A stretch of 64,000 nt of DNA, from assembly GCF_002572525.1 (NCBI RefSeq), contig NZ_PDBS01000001.1, positions 2,790,001 through 2,854,000 on the forward strand, given 5' to 3'. Both the position numbers and the translations under genes were made by a program. Of the stretch, positions 17,956 to 26,298 are shown piece by piece (within the stretch, counting starts at the first letter, position 1; each line of letters opens with the position of its first letter). The notes beneath the pieces are model-generated. The model had not been told where the DNA came from and did no database searches. It saw nothing but the letters and a program-made list of their open reading frames with translations. This stretch comes from Natrinema sp. CBA1119 (GTDB lineage Archaea > Halobacteriota > Halobacteria > Halobacteriales > Natrialbaceae).

Positions 17956-18951
17956 ATGGAGACGCGAAAAGTCCAGGTGACTGGCGGGTCGACGTACACC
18001 GTTTCGCTGCCGAAAACGTGGGCGACGGAAAACGACGTGAGCAGCGGGACGACTGTCGAATTCTATCCCGAGGACGACGAGCTGCTCCTCACCCCCGAAC
18101 GCGAAACGCGCCGACAAGAGGGGACGCTGGACGTCTCCGGGCTCGCGGACGAACAGCTCATGCGAGCGGTGATGACGATGTACGTCAGCGGCTTCGACGT
18201 CATCTCGCTGGAGGCGGGCCGGATCACGACCGATCAGCGCAGCGCAATCCGCGATGCGACCCAGCGACTCGTCGGGGTCGAGGTGCTCGAGGAAACCAGC
18301 GACAGCGTGGTCATCCAGGATTTGCTTGACTCCTCGGAGCTGTCGATCGTCAACGCCGTCACGCGGATGCGCCTGATCGCCAAATCGATGCTCGAGGACG
18401 CGGTGACCGCGCTGATCGAGAACGACGACGACATCGCTCGCGACGTGATCGAGCGCGATGACGACGTCGACCGGCTCTGGCTCGTCGTCTCGCGGATCTT
18501 CCGCTCGACACTTCGGTCACCGCGCGCCGTCGAGGAACTGGGCGTCTCGCGCGAGGCCTGTTTCGACTTCCACTCGAGCGCGCGCCAACTCGAGCGGATC
18601 GCCGACCACGCCGTCAAGATCAGCGATATCGCGCTTAAACTCGACGAGCTCCCCGCCGACGTGGCCGACGCCCTCCACGGACTCCACGCCGAAGCCGCGA
18701 GCGTCTTCGACCAGTCGATGGACGCGCTGTTCGCCGACGATTCCGAGGAGGCGACTCGGCTGGGCCACGACGCGCTCGCGGCCGTCCTCGAGATCGACGA
18801 GTACACCCGCCAGATCGACGACAAGCTCCGCGACCTCGAGCCGGCACAGGCCCAGTCGCTGGGGCTGATCGTCGACTCGCTGTCCCGGAGCGCCGACTAC
18901 GGCGGCAACATTGCCGAGACGGCGTTACAGAAGGCGGCACCGCGGCCCTGA
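17956..18951 (+). CDS. AbrB-PhoU domain phosphate regulator
   Basis: The 331-residue protein combines an N-terminal SpoVT/AbrB DNA-binding-type domain (METRKVQVTGGSTYTVSLPK, about residues 1-48) with two PhoU helical repeats, visible at SVVIQDLLDSSELSIVNAVT onward and ARQLERIADHAVKISDIALK. PhoU proteins bind phosphate-transport or signalling partners through metal clusters on acidic helices. The AbrB fusion is typical of archaeal phosphate regulators and suggests direct DNA binding. A TTTATATT box 27 nt upstream indicates a leaderless mRNA. Proximity to ppk1 suggests joint phosphate control (inference). Confidence 0.85.
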   Translation: METRKVQVTGGSTYTVSLPKTWATENDVSSGTTVEFYPEDDELLLTPERETRRQEGTLDVSGLADEQLMRAVMTMYVSGFDVISLEAGRITTDQRSAIRDATQRLVGVEVLEETSDSVVIQDLLDSSELSIVNAVTRMRLIAKSMLEDAVTALIENDDDIARDVIERDDDVDRLWLVVSRIFRSTLRSPRAVEELGVSREACFDFHSSARQLERIADHAVKISDIALKLDELPADVADALHGLHAEAASVFDQSMDALFADDSEEATRLGHDALAAVLEIDEYTRQIDDKLRDLEPAQAQSLGLIVDSLSRSADYGGNIAETALQKAAPRP

Positions 18952-19008
18952 CTCCGCGGCAGCACCGCTGGGGAACAGTGCGCAAAAACCGACCGAAACC
19001 GTCGATCG

Positions 19009-19383
19009 TTACTCCTCGAGGAGAACGGCGGTGACCTGACCGGTCTGACCGGGTCGGGACCGGACGCGGGCCCGACCCTCGCTCGTTTCGATGACGGCTC
19101 CCTTGGTGATGATGTTCCGGCGGATGTAGTTCGGGTTGGCGTCGTTCTCGACGACGTCCTCGATATCCGCGGGCACCGTCTCGTCGCCCTTGTTGACGCT
19201 CGCGACGTTCGTTGCGAGCGCTCGCGTTTTCGTGCCGTTACCGTGGACATCGATGGTCCGGAATCGCGGCTCGCCGACCTCGGTCTCCGTCGGCAGTCGA
19301 CCGAGTTCGTCTTTGCGGCTATTTCGAACGTTCTTCAGTCGGCCACCGGTTCGCTTGCGCGTAGAGCGTCCCTGATCTTGCAT
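19009..19383 (-). CDS. rps8e: 30S ribosomal protein S8e
   Basis: The 124-residue protein starts MQDQGRSTRKRTGGRLKNVR and contains NPNYIRRNIITKGAVIETSE, both characteristic of archaeal and eukaryotic S8e. It ends PGQTGQVTAVLLEE. It is a small-subunit ribosomal protein. The start is the ATG at 19383; an upstream in-frame ATG two codons earlier is also possible. It is the only ribosomal protein gene in the window. Confidence 0.95.
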   Translation of the reverse strand: MQDQGRSTRKRTGGRLKNVRNSRKDELGRLPTETEVGEPRFRTIDVHGNGTKTRALATNVASVNKGDETVPADIEDVVENDANPNYIRRNIITKGAVIETSEGRARVRSRPGQTGQVTAVLLEE

Positions 19384-19423
19384 ACACAATCAAAATCTTG
19401 GCGTCTACTTGAATGCACTGCTA

Positions 19424-19495
19424 CGAAATTTTACTCTGCGGTCTGCTGCGCTGGTGGCTTCGCCACGCAGCGCAGCGTCCCTCGGTAAAATTTCG
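19424..19495. repeat. Long inverted repeat upstream of rps8e
   Basis: The 11-base arms CGAAATTTTAC (19424-19434) and GTAAAATTTCG (19485-19495) are perfect reverse complements. Inside them lies a second hairpin centred on GTGGCTTCGCCAC (about 19453-19465), flanked by CTGCGC and GCGCAG. The whole can fold into a stem of about 70 bases. It lies 41 bp upstream of the S8e start and 138 bp downstream of the PQQ gene stop, so it could act as a terminator for that gene or a regulatory structure, or be a small mobile repeat. Confidence 0.65.
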
Positions 19496-19632
19496 ATCAA
19501 AAACACTCCTCCTTCCTCTCCGCTCGTTTCACTCGCGTCGAGTCAGTTGTCGGCCCGCTCGTTCCCTTCGGTCGCTCACGGTGACTACCAGTGAGACCGC
19601 ACTGGCAAACCGTCCAGCTGTGTGAGTGCTAA

Positions 19633-21111
19633 TTACTCGTCCGGAACCAGACAGTACGCACGGCCGGGCTTCTCGAGCACCGTCTCCTCGTCATCGTCGT
19701 AGTAGTTCGAGAAAACGCCGCGCTCGGCGTAGTAGATCCGGCCGTCGCGGGGGATCGCGCCGCTGGTCACGTGGCCGTGGTTTTCGACTCGCCACCGCCG
19801 GTCACCGCTTTCTCTGTCGAGTGCGTACAGGTGGGTGTCGTAGGAGCCGACGAGTATCGTTTCGGCCGTGGCAGTGATCGAGCCGATGACGTGGCCGTCG
19901 ACGTCCGTCGACCACAGTTCGTCGCCGGTCGCGGCCTCGAGCGCGTAGACGTAGTGGCTATCGCTACCGACGTAGACGATGCCCTGGTCGGGATCAATCG
20001 CCGGATTCGACATGACGACGTCGCCGGTGTCGAACGACCACTCCTCGCTGCCGTCGGCGAGATCGAGGCGGTAGAACCGGCCGTCCCAGGAGCCCACGAA
20101 CGCCGCGCCGTCGTACGTCGGGATCGTCCCCTTGATCTGCGCACCGAGAGTGAATCGGCCGTCGGCCATCGATTTCCCGTCGGGGCCGCCCTCGCCGCCC
20201 GCCTGGAACGACCAGGCGAACTCGAGGGAGGGAAACTCCCAGCAGTAGACGACGCCGTCGTTGGAGCCGGTGACGAGCCGGCCGGCCTCGCAGTCTATCG
20301 CGGGCGAGGGATGGGGCATCCCCCAGATGCGGTCGTCGCTCCAGGTCGGATTCCCGGTCGCGGCGTCGACCTCCCACAGCGCGCCGCTGGCGGGGTTCTT
20401 GTGTTCGGTGAGGAGATAGAGCGAGCCGTCGACGTACGCGGGGCTCGAGCCGATCGCGATCGCATCGCCGAACTCGCGCATTCGGGTGTGCCAGATCGTG
20501 CTTCCGGAGTCGATGTCGACGGCGTAGAGTTCACCGTCGTAGCCGCCGATGTAGGCGGTGCCGTCGGCGATCGCCGGCGTCCCGTGGAAGCCGAGGCTTC
20601 TGCCGGCCCCGGTCTCGCGTTCCCACCGGTGTTCGCCGGTCGGTCTGACGGCGTGAATCCGACCGTCGTCGCCGGCGATCAGCACCGTCTCACCGTCGGG
20701 CGTCGGCCGGGGCGTCGATTTGGCCGCGGTATGGCCGATGCGGTTGACCGGGAACGACCAGTCGACGGTCACCGATGACGGAACGGTTTCCTCGGGGTAG
20801 TAGCCGTACCGTCGTAGTCCGCGACGGAACATCGACACGTCGTCGTCTGCCGGCAGCGGCACGTAGCCGTCCGCGGTTTCGGCGGCGGTCGCGACGGGGC
20901 CGCAGTCCGGCGGCGCGCGGTGCTGGCGTGCGGTACAGCCCGCGAGACCGACTGCACCGGCCGTTCCCGCGGTACTGAGAAGCGTCCGTCTGGTGAATCG
21001 AGCACCGCCGGCTCCGGAACGGCTCCGATCGGCTTCCGCGTCGTCGGCGTTCCGATCCGAACTCGCGTCCCGATCGGGGGACCCGTCTCGAGGGGCGGCG
21101 TGCTCGCTCAC
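19633..21111 (-). CDS. PQQ-like beta-propeller Tat lipoprotein
   Basis: The 492-residue protein has a Tat signal (RFTRRTLLSTAGTAGAVGLA) followed by a lipobox cysteine (LAGC), so it is exported folded and anchored to the outer face of the membrane. The mature part has repeated PQQ/YVTN-type blades: AYIGGYDGELYAVDIDSGST, AFVGSWDGRFYRLDLADGSE, VYVGSDSHYVYALEAATGDE and ILVGSYDTHLYALDRESGDR. Such propellers often serve as scaffolds; no cofactor ligand set is evident. Translation starts with GTG at 21111, only 3 bp after the malic enzyme stop, so the two are probably one transcript. Confidence 0.88.
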   Translation of the reverse strand: MSEHAAPRDGSPDRDASSDRNADDAEADRSRSGAGGARFTRRTLLSTAGTAGAVGLAGCTARQHRAPPDCGPVATAAETADGYVPLPADDDVSMFRRGLRRYGYYPEETVPSSVTVDWSFPVNRIGHTAAKSTPRPTPDGETVLIAGDDGRIHAVRPTGEHRWERETGAGRSLGFHGTPAIADGTAYIGGYDGELYAVDIDSGSTIWHTRMREFGDAIAIGSSPAYVDGSLYLLTEHKNPASGALWEVDAATGNPTWSDDRIWGMPHPSPAIDCEAGRLVTGSNDGVVYCWEFPSLEFAWSFQAGGEGGPDGKSMADGRFTLGAQIKGTIPTYDGAAFVGSWDGRFYRLDLADGSEEWSFDTGDVVMSNPAIDPDQGIVYVGSDSHYVYALEAATGDELWSTDVDGHVIGSITATAETILVGSYDTHLYALDRESGDRRWRVENHGHVTSGAIPRDGRIYYAERGVFSNYYDDDEETVLEKPGRAYCLVPDE

Positions 21112-21114
21112 GCG

Positions 21115-23370
21115 TTACTCCTGCTGGGCGTCGACGACCGCGACGCCGGCGAGGTTCACGATGTCCTTGACCTCGTCGCCCCGCTGGAGGACGTGGACCG
21201 GCTCGTCCATGCCGACCAGCATCGGCCCGATGGCGTCCGCGCCGCCGAGACGCTGCAGCAGTTTGTAGCCGATGTTACCCGACTCGAGGTTCGGGAAGAC
21301 GAGCACGTTCGCGGGCTGCTCGAGGTCCGAGAAGCCGTAGGTTCCCTCGAGGATGTCCTCGACGACGGCGGTGTCGGCCTGCATCTCGCCGTCGACGGGG
21401 AAGTCGACCTCGGGATCGTCCTGCAGCATCGAGGCCGCCTTTCGAGGTTTGCGCGTCCCCTCGTTGTCGACGCTGCCGAAGTTCGAGTACGAAAGCAAGG
21501 CGGCGCGCGGTTCGACGTTGAACCGCCGCGCGAGTTTCCCAGTCTGTCTGGTGACCTCCGCGAGGACGTCCTCGTCGGGTGCCTGGTTGACCGTCGCGTC
21601 GGCCACGAAGATGACGCGGTTCTTGAACGTGAGCAGGTAGACGCCGGCGGCGTAGTCGACGTCGTCGGCGGTGCCGATCACCTGCAACGGCGGCCGGAGC
21701 GCCGACGGATAGTGATGGGAGAGGCCGGTCAGGAGCGCGTCCGCGTCGCCCTGCTCGACCATCACGCTGCCGAAGTAGTTGGTGTCGTGTTCGATGAGTT
21801 CGCCGGCTTCGCTCCGCGTGATCCCCTTGCGCGAGCGGAGTTCGTGAAGCCGATCGGCGTACTCCTCGTAGTCGCCGACGGTCGGGTCGGCCACGGTCGG
21901 ATCGAAGTCGAGGCCCAGGTTCGCGGACGTCTGCTTGATATCGTCCTCGTCGCCGATGAGGATCGGCAGGGCGATTCCCTGCTCCTGGATCTGGTAGGCC
22001 GCCCGGATCATCTTCTCGTTTTCGCCCTCCGCGAGCGCGACCGTTTTGGGGTCGCTCTTGGCCTTGTTGAGGACGACGCGCATCATCTCGCGCGATTTCC
22101 CGAGGCGGGCTTCGAGTTCCTCCTCGTACGCCTCGAGGTCGATCTCGGTGCGCGCGGCACCGGACTCCATCGCGGCCTCGGCGATCGCCGGTGCGACGCG
22201 GAAGAGCACCCGCGGGTCGACGGGTTTGGGAATGATGTAGTTCGGGCCGTACTGAATCGCCTCGTCGCCGTAGGCCTTGACGACCGCGTCGGGAACGTCC
22301 TGACGAGCGAGTTCGGCCAGCGCCTCGGCACAGGCAACCTTCATCTCCTCGTTGATCTCGGTCGCACGTACGTCGAGCGCGCCGCGGAAGATGAAGGGGA
22401 ACCCGAGGACGTTGTTGACCTGATTCGGATAGTCGGAGCGGCCGGTCGCCATGATGACGGTGTCGTCGCGGGCGTCTTTGGCGTCCTCGTAACCGATCTC
22501 CGGATCGGGGTTGGCCATCGCGAAGACGATCGGGTTGTCGGCCATGGACTGGACCATCTCCTGGGAGACGATCCCGCCGATCGAGAGGCCGACGAAGACG
22601 TCTGCCTCCTCCATCGCGTCCGCGAGCCCCCCTTCGGGCACGTCGCGGGCGAACTGTTGTTTGTACTCGTTGACGTCGCCCGCCGCCGCGCGCTCCTCGG
22701 TGATGATCCCCGAGGAATCACACATCGTGATGTTCTCCTTCTTACAGCCCAGCGAGACGTAGAACCGCGCCGTCGCGATCGCGCTCGCGCCGGCTCCCGA
22801 GAACACGATCTCGAGTTCCTCGAGCGACTTCCCCGCGACGTCGGCGGCGTTGATGAGCGCCGCGCCGGAGATGATCGCGGTGCCGTGCTGGTCGTCGTGG
22901 AAGACCGGGATGTCGATCTCCTCGCGCAGGCGCTCCTCGACGGTGAAACACTCGGGCGCTTTGATGTCCTCGAGATTGACGCCACCGAAGGTGGGTTCCA
23001 TCATCTTGACGGCCTCGACGAGTTTGTCGGGATCGGCTTCGTCGAGTTCGATGTCGAAGACGTCGATGTCGGCGAAGCGCTTGAACAGGACGCCCTTCCC
23101 TTCCATGACCGGTTTCGACGCTTGCGCGCCGATATCGCCCAGTCCGAGCACGGCGGAGCCGTTCGAGACGACGCCGACGAGATTACCCTTGGCCGTGTAC
23201 TGGTACGCGTCGGTTTCGTCCGCGTCTATCTCGAGACACGGCGCGGCGACGCCCGGCGAGTACGCGAGCGAGAGATCGCGCTGCGTATTCGTCGGTTTCG
23301 TGGTCGAAATCTCTATTTTTCCGGGTGGATCGGTGCGGTGATACTCCAGTGAATCCTCATCTAATCCCAT
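21115..23370 (-). CDS. maeB: NADP-dependent malic enzyme (MaeB type, with PTA domain)
   Basis: From the ATG at 23370 the protein is 751 residues. The N-terminal malic enzyme domain (about 1-430) shows [40 protein letters not shown] and the NAD(P)-binding [11 protein letters not shown]. The C-terminal phosphotransacetylase-like domain (about 435-751) includes [20 protein letters not shown]. This is the MaeB architecture, which makes pyruvate and CO2 from malate with NADP; the PTA-like domain is regulatory rather than catalytic in characterised members. The longer frame to 23964 is antisense to coaD and rejected. Confidence 0.93.
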   Translation of the reverse strand: MGLDEDSLEYHRTDPPGKIEISTTKPTNTQRDLSLAYSPGVAAPCLEIDADETDAYQYTAKGNLVGVVSNGSAVLGLGDIGAQASKPVMEGKGVLFKRFADIDVFDIELDEADPDKLVEAVKMMEPTFGGVNLEDIKAPECFTVEERLREEIDIPVFHDDQHGTAIISGAALINAADVAGKSLEELEIVFSGAGASAIATARFYVSLGCKKENITMCDSSGIITEERAAAGDVNEYKQQFARDVPEGGLADAMEEADVFVGLSIGGIVSQEMVQSMADNPIVFAMANPDPEIGYEDAKDARDDTVIMATGRSDYPNQVNNVLGFPFIFRGALDVRATEINEEMKVACAEALAELARQDVPDAVVKAYGDEAIQYGPNYIIPKPVDPRVLFRVAPAIAEAAMESGAARTEIDLEAYEEELEARLGKSREMMRVVLNKAKSDPKTVALAEGENEKMIRAAYQIQEQGIALPILIGDEDDIKQTSANLGLDFDPTVADPTVGDYEEYADRLHELRSRKGITRSEAGELIEHDTNYFGSVMVEQGDADALLTGLSHHYPSALRPPLQVIGTADDVDYAAGVYLLTFKNRVIFVADATVNQAPDEDVLAEVTRQTGKLARRFNVEPRAALLSYSNFGSVDNEGTRKPRKAASMLQDDPEVDFPVDGEMQADTAVVEDILEGTYGFSDLEQPANVLVFPNLESGNIGYKLLQRLGGADAIGPMLVGMDEPVHVLQRGDEVKDIVNLAGVAVVDAQQE

Positions 23371-23520
23371 ACCGGGGACACTGCGGGGGACTACTAAAAA
23401 CAATGCGAAGGCGAGTTTCGACAACTGTCGAAATCCCCGGTTGTGCGGGGGGCATAGATTCCTCGCAGGCAGATACGCTGATTCGACCGTTTTATACGCA
23501 CCGCGCAAGTGAGATGGGGT

Positions 23521-23985
23521 ATGGACGTCGCGCTTGGTGGGACCTTCGACCCCGTTCATGACGGCCATCGACGGCTGTTCGAACGGGCGTTCGAACTCGG
23601 GGACGTGACGGTCGGGTTGACCAGCGACGAACTCGCACCGAAGTCGCGAGATGTCGATCGACACGTCCGATCGTTCGACGAACGCAAGGACGCACTCGCT
23701 GCCGAACTCGAGTCGATCGCGGCCGACCACGACCGCGAGTTCGAGATCCGAATGCTCGAGTCCCCGACGGGAATCGCGACCGAACCGCAGTTCGATTATC
23801 TCGTTGTCTCCCCCGAAACCCGCGAGGGCGGCAAACGGATCAACGAGATCCGCCGCGAGAACGGGCACGACCCGCTCGAGGTGGTCGTCGTTCCACACCT
23901 CGTCGCGGACGACGGCGACATCATCTCGAGCACCCGGATCGTCACGGGCGAGATCGACGAGCACGGGACCGTCATCGACGACTGA
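23521..23985 (+). CDS. coaD: Phosphopantetheine adenylyltransferase (archaeal type)
   Basis: The 154-residue protein has the nucleotidyltransferase HxGH-type motif GGTFDPVHDGH (residues 6-16), VTVGLTSDELAPKSR and ISSTRIVTGEID, matching archaeal CoaD. It adenylates 4'-phosphopantetheine to dephospho-CoA. The ATG at 23521 is favoured over 23509 because MDVALGGTFDPVH fits the family and a TTTATACG box lies 27 nt upstream, consistent with a leaderless transcript. Confidence 0.93.
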   Translation: MDVALGGTFDPVHDGHRRLFERAFELGDVTVGLTSDELAPKSRDVDRHVRSFDERKDALAAELESIAADHDREFEIRMLESPTGIATEPQFDYLVVSPETREGGKRINEIRRENGHDPLEVVVVPHLVADDGDIISSTRIVTGEIDEHGTVIDD

Positions 23986-24030
23986 GTGGCCCGATTATCG
24001 GCTCCCGTTGAGCGAGCGGACGAATTATTT

Positions 24031-24065
24031 CCTGTCACGTGAACCGTCTCCTGTCACGTGAACCG
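24031..24065. repeat. Tandem 16-bp direct repeat containing TCACGTGA
   Basis: CCTGTCACGTGAACCG occurs at 24031-24046 and again at 24050-24065, a 19-bp period. Each copy holds the perfect palindrome TCACGTGA. It lies between the 3' ends of coaD and the convergent mini-TFB gene, where an operator is not expected, so the role is unknown. Confidence 0.7.
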
Positions 24066-24161
24066 ATTGTCCGGCAACCCTGCGTCGGATCGCGCTCGTA
24101 GTATCAGCTTATGCCGAATCAGTCCACCACTGCGCCGGGAAACGGTGATTGTACGAGAGCG

Positions 24162-24470
24162 CTACCAGCGGGGCGGTTCGAGCCCGGCCGACTCGAGCAG
24201 TTCCTTCCAGCGGGACTGGATCGACAGTCGGGAGACGTCGGCAGCGTCGGCGACTGCGCCCTGAGTGCGACCATCACCGGCGACGAGCGAACCGGCGTAG
24301 AGACTGGCAGCGAGCACCGCTCGCTTCGAGCGATCGGCGTCTGGAACGTCTGCGAGGAAGAGATCGGCGGCACACGAACGGGCCTCCGTCGTCAGCTCGA
24401 GCCGGTCCGCAACGGTCTCGAGTTCCTCGAGCCACGGTTCGTATTCGATGCGATCCCGGGCGCTGTGCAT
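24162..24470 (-). CDS. Single-repeat TFB-like protein (102 aa)
   Basis: Starting at the ATG at 24470, the protein has one TFIIB cyclin-like repeat: DRLELTTEARSCAADLFLAD, then KRAVLAASLYAGSLVAGDGR and the recognition-like VADAADVSRLSIQSRWKELL. There is no zinc ribbon or B-finger, so it cannot replace full TFB in polymerase recruitment; it could compete for TBP-DNA or bind another partner (inference). Haloarchaea do carry such short TFB-related proteins. The longer frame to 24650 adds a poorly acidic N-terminus and is rejected. Confidence 0.7.
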   Translation of the reverse strand: MHSARDRIEYEPWLEELETVADRLELTTEARSCAADLFLADVPDADRSKRAVLAASLYAGSLVAGDGRTQGAVADAADVSRLSIQSRWKELLESAGLEPPRW

Positions 24471-24717
24471 ACGTCCGGATATCGGATCGGACGGGATAAA
24501 CGTGTGGTCCGACTGCGCGATTTCGCCGGTCGGCCGATACGACCCCGGCACGATCCTCGCCGCCGCCCAATGGAGTACTACGGATGGCAACGGTTCGCTA
24601 CGAATATCCCGGAAAACCGGCCGTTCTCTGCCGTTTTCACTAGGTGACAACTACTAAACCAGCCGTCAACCGAAGCGGTACTCGACGCCAGCCGTCGGTG
24701 TCGGTTCACGACGCCCC

Positions 24718-24891
24718 ATGAAAGAACCAACCTGCAAACTCGTCTGTACCGGCTGCGGACTCGAGATGCCGTATCGGGAGCGGTCGCTGGCCGAGCAGGC
24801 CGCGGAGCTCCACCAGCTTCGGGATCCGGAGCACGTGACGTTTATCGTCCCGCCGGACTGGTCGCCGGAAGAGCCGGTGAAGCGCCCTTGA
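24718..24891 (+). CDS. Small CxxC protein (57 aa)
   Basis: The frame MKEPTCKLVCTGCGLEMPYR runs 57 codons and ends SPEEPVKRP. It has one CTGC pair plus an upstream Cys6, so a complete zinc site would need dimerisation or His ligands (HQLRDPEH). Codon use and acidity fit the genome. It ends 46 bp before tRNA-Leu. No family is recognised; small haloarchaeal proteins of this kind are common. Confidence 0.55.
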   Translation: MKEPTCKLVCTGCGLEMPYRERSLAEQAAELHQLRDPEHVTFIVPPDWSPEEPVKRP

Positions 24892-24937
24892 CGTGGACCG
24901 ACAGCTACTTACTCGACTCGAGAAAAGTCGGGACCGG

Positions 24938-25022
24938 GCGCGGGTAGCCAAGCTAGGCCAACGGCGCAGCGCTTAGGACGCTGTCCCGTAGGGGTCCGCC
25001 GGTTCGAATCCGGTCCCGCGCA
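24938..25022 (+). tRNA. tRNA-Leu (anticodon UAG)
   Basis: The 85-base sequence folds as a class II tRNA. Acceptor strands GCGCGGG (24938-24944) and CCCGCGC (25015-25021) pair perfectly. The anticodon arm is CAGCG-CTTAGGA-CGCTG, giving anticodon TAG (decodes CUA). A long variable arm TCCC-GTA-GGGG follows, then a T arm with TTCGAAT. The long variable arm and anticodon agree on leucine. CCA is not encoded. No intron is seen. Confidence 0.95.
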
Positions 25023-25124
25023 TTCTCCGCGGACAACTTCGTGAGTGTAGAATGCAGCCAGCGGATTCGTGGCCCAGAGGACGAGCGAAGCGAAGTCCTC
25101 GCGGTTCGAATCCGGTCCCGCGCA
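25000..25124. repeat. Duplicated 3' end of tRNA-Leu (possible attachment-site scar)
   Basis: The 23 bases that end the tRNA (25000-25022, core GGTTCGAATCCGGTCCCGCG) recur exactly at 25102-25124. The copies are 102 bp apart, and the second copy has no tRNA body in front of it. Duplication of a tRNA 3' end is what an integrase leaves at the ends of an integrated element. Only 79 bp lie between them, so if it is an att pair the element has been deleted. No integrase gene is present nearby. Confidence 0.65.
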
Positions 25125-25484
25125 CTGCGAGACACGAGCACAGTGAGGCCTCGAGTTCGCGACCAGTGACCGAAGCGAGCCGTGCGCACTGAACGGATCG
25201 TGGAGCAGAGTGGGAACACGGAGGCCGTGACGATTGATACCGTTGCTCGAGGACGAATTCGGCGAGGTGAGCCAACGCTGATATCGATCGAAACTCTTCC
25301 CGCGAACCGAGAACCGGGCCGATGACGGCAACGTGTAGCGATCAGTCGCCTCCCGTGGGCTGTCCCGAATCGAATGGCGAAGTAATGACAGTTATTTTGA
25401 ACGCGGCAGAATTCGGATAGAATCGGCAGACGAGCGTCAGACACCCCATAACGCTTATTCGAGCAGAACCGAGTTGTAGTATCA
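25125..25484. other. Gene-free stretch upstream of dacZ
   Basis: No credible reading frame was found on either strand. Frames running here on the minus strand are arginine-, serine- and cysteine-rich and run through the tRNA. The first part looks like decayed sequence following the tRNA repeat. The last 40 bases hold a CGCTTATTC TATA-like element about 29 nt before the dacZ ATG. Confidence 0.5.
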
Positions 25485-26297
25485 ATGGCCGGGATAGACG
25501 ACGTGTTCGGGGATCTCTTCGCGAGTGTCGATGCCGTCGTACTCTTTTCACCGAGCGGTTCGTACTACGAGCGGTTCGTGGCCGTCGAAGACCTCGACGT
25601 GGTCGTCGTCGGCACCGAAAACGCCGTTGGTGCGGAGACGTTCGTCGAACTCCCCCTCGAGTTCGAGGACATCTCCGAGCGGATCCGATTCGGACTCGAG
25701 GGTGCGCTCGAACAGGGCGTAATCGAAGACGGTGACGAACTCGCCTGTGCGACGAGCGTCTTCGGGGACGGAATCGATACGGTGTCTCGCGTCCGCGCTG
25801 ACGCGGAAAACCACACCGGGATCTACGACATCTTCGCCAAGTCCCGCGCGGACCCCGAAGTGGTCAAGGCGGTCCTCGAGCTGGCGATTGAACTGGGACA
25901 GAAGGGCCAGAAGGGCAAACCCGTCGGCGCGCTGTTCGTCGTCGGCGACGCGGGGAAGGTGATGAACAAGTCTCGCCCGCTTTCATACAATCCCTTCGAG
26001 AAATCCCACGTCCACGTCGGCGACCCGATCGTGAACGTCATGCTGAAGGAGTTCTCGCGGCTCGACGGGGCGTTTATCATCTCGGATGCGGGCAAGATCG
26101 TTTCGGCGTATCGCTACCTCGAGCCGTCGGCGGAGGGGGTCGACATTCCGAAGGGACTGGGCGCACGGCACATGGCCGGCGGCGCGATCACGCGGGACAC
26201 AAACGCGATCGCGATCGTGCTGTCCGAAAGCGACGGGCTTGTCCGGGCGTTCAAGGGCGGTGAACTCATTTTGGAGGTCGATCCGGAGGCGTACTGA
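25485..26297 (+). CDS. dacZ: Diadenylate cyclase DacZ (c-di-AMP synthase)
   Basis: The 270-residue protein has a C-terminal DisA_N-type diadenylate cyclase domain: RLDGAFIISDAGKIV supplies the DGA motif (Asp194) and LGARHMAGGAITRDT supplies the RHx motif (Arg228-His229-Met230, where bacterial enzymes often have RHR). The N-terminal half (about 1-120) is the archaeal pyruvate-kinase-like region of this family. It makes c-di-AMP from two ATP; in Haloferax volcanii DacZ is linked to osmotic control. It ends one base before the MscS-like gene, so the two form an operon. Confidence 0.92.
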   Translation: MAGIDDVFGDLFASVDAVVLFSPSGSYYERFVAVEDLDVVVVGTENAVGAETFVELPLEFEDISERIRFGLEGALEQGVIEDGDELACATSVFGDGIDTVSRVRADAENHTGIYDIFAKSRADPEVVKAVLELAIELGQKGQKGKPVGALFVVGDAGKVMNKSRPLSYNPFEKSHVHVGDPIVNVMLKEFSRLDGAFIISDAGKIVSAYRYLEPSAEGVDIPKGLGARHMAGGAITRDTNAIAIVLSESDGLVRAFKGGELILEVDPEAY

Positions 26298-26298
26298 T

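Noticed and set aside
19424-19600. Possible CRISPR-like or MITE array upstream of S8e
   Set aside because: Only a single nested inverted repeat is present; there are no regularly spaced direct repeats.
20920-23352. An 810-codon plus-strand open frame
   Set aside because: It lies antisense to the malic enzyme gene. GC-rich haloarchaeal codon use leaves the opposite strand open. The malic enzyme has clear motifs; this frame has none.
24909-25444. Overlapping minus-strand frames with repeated peptide segments near tRNA-Leu
   Set aside because: The repeated peptides come from the duplicated tRNA 3' end; the frames run through the tRNA gene.
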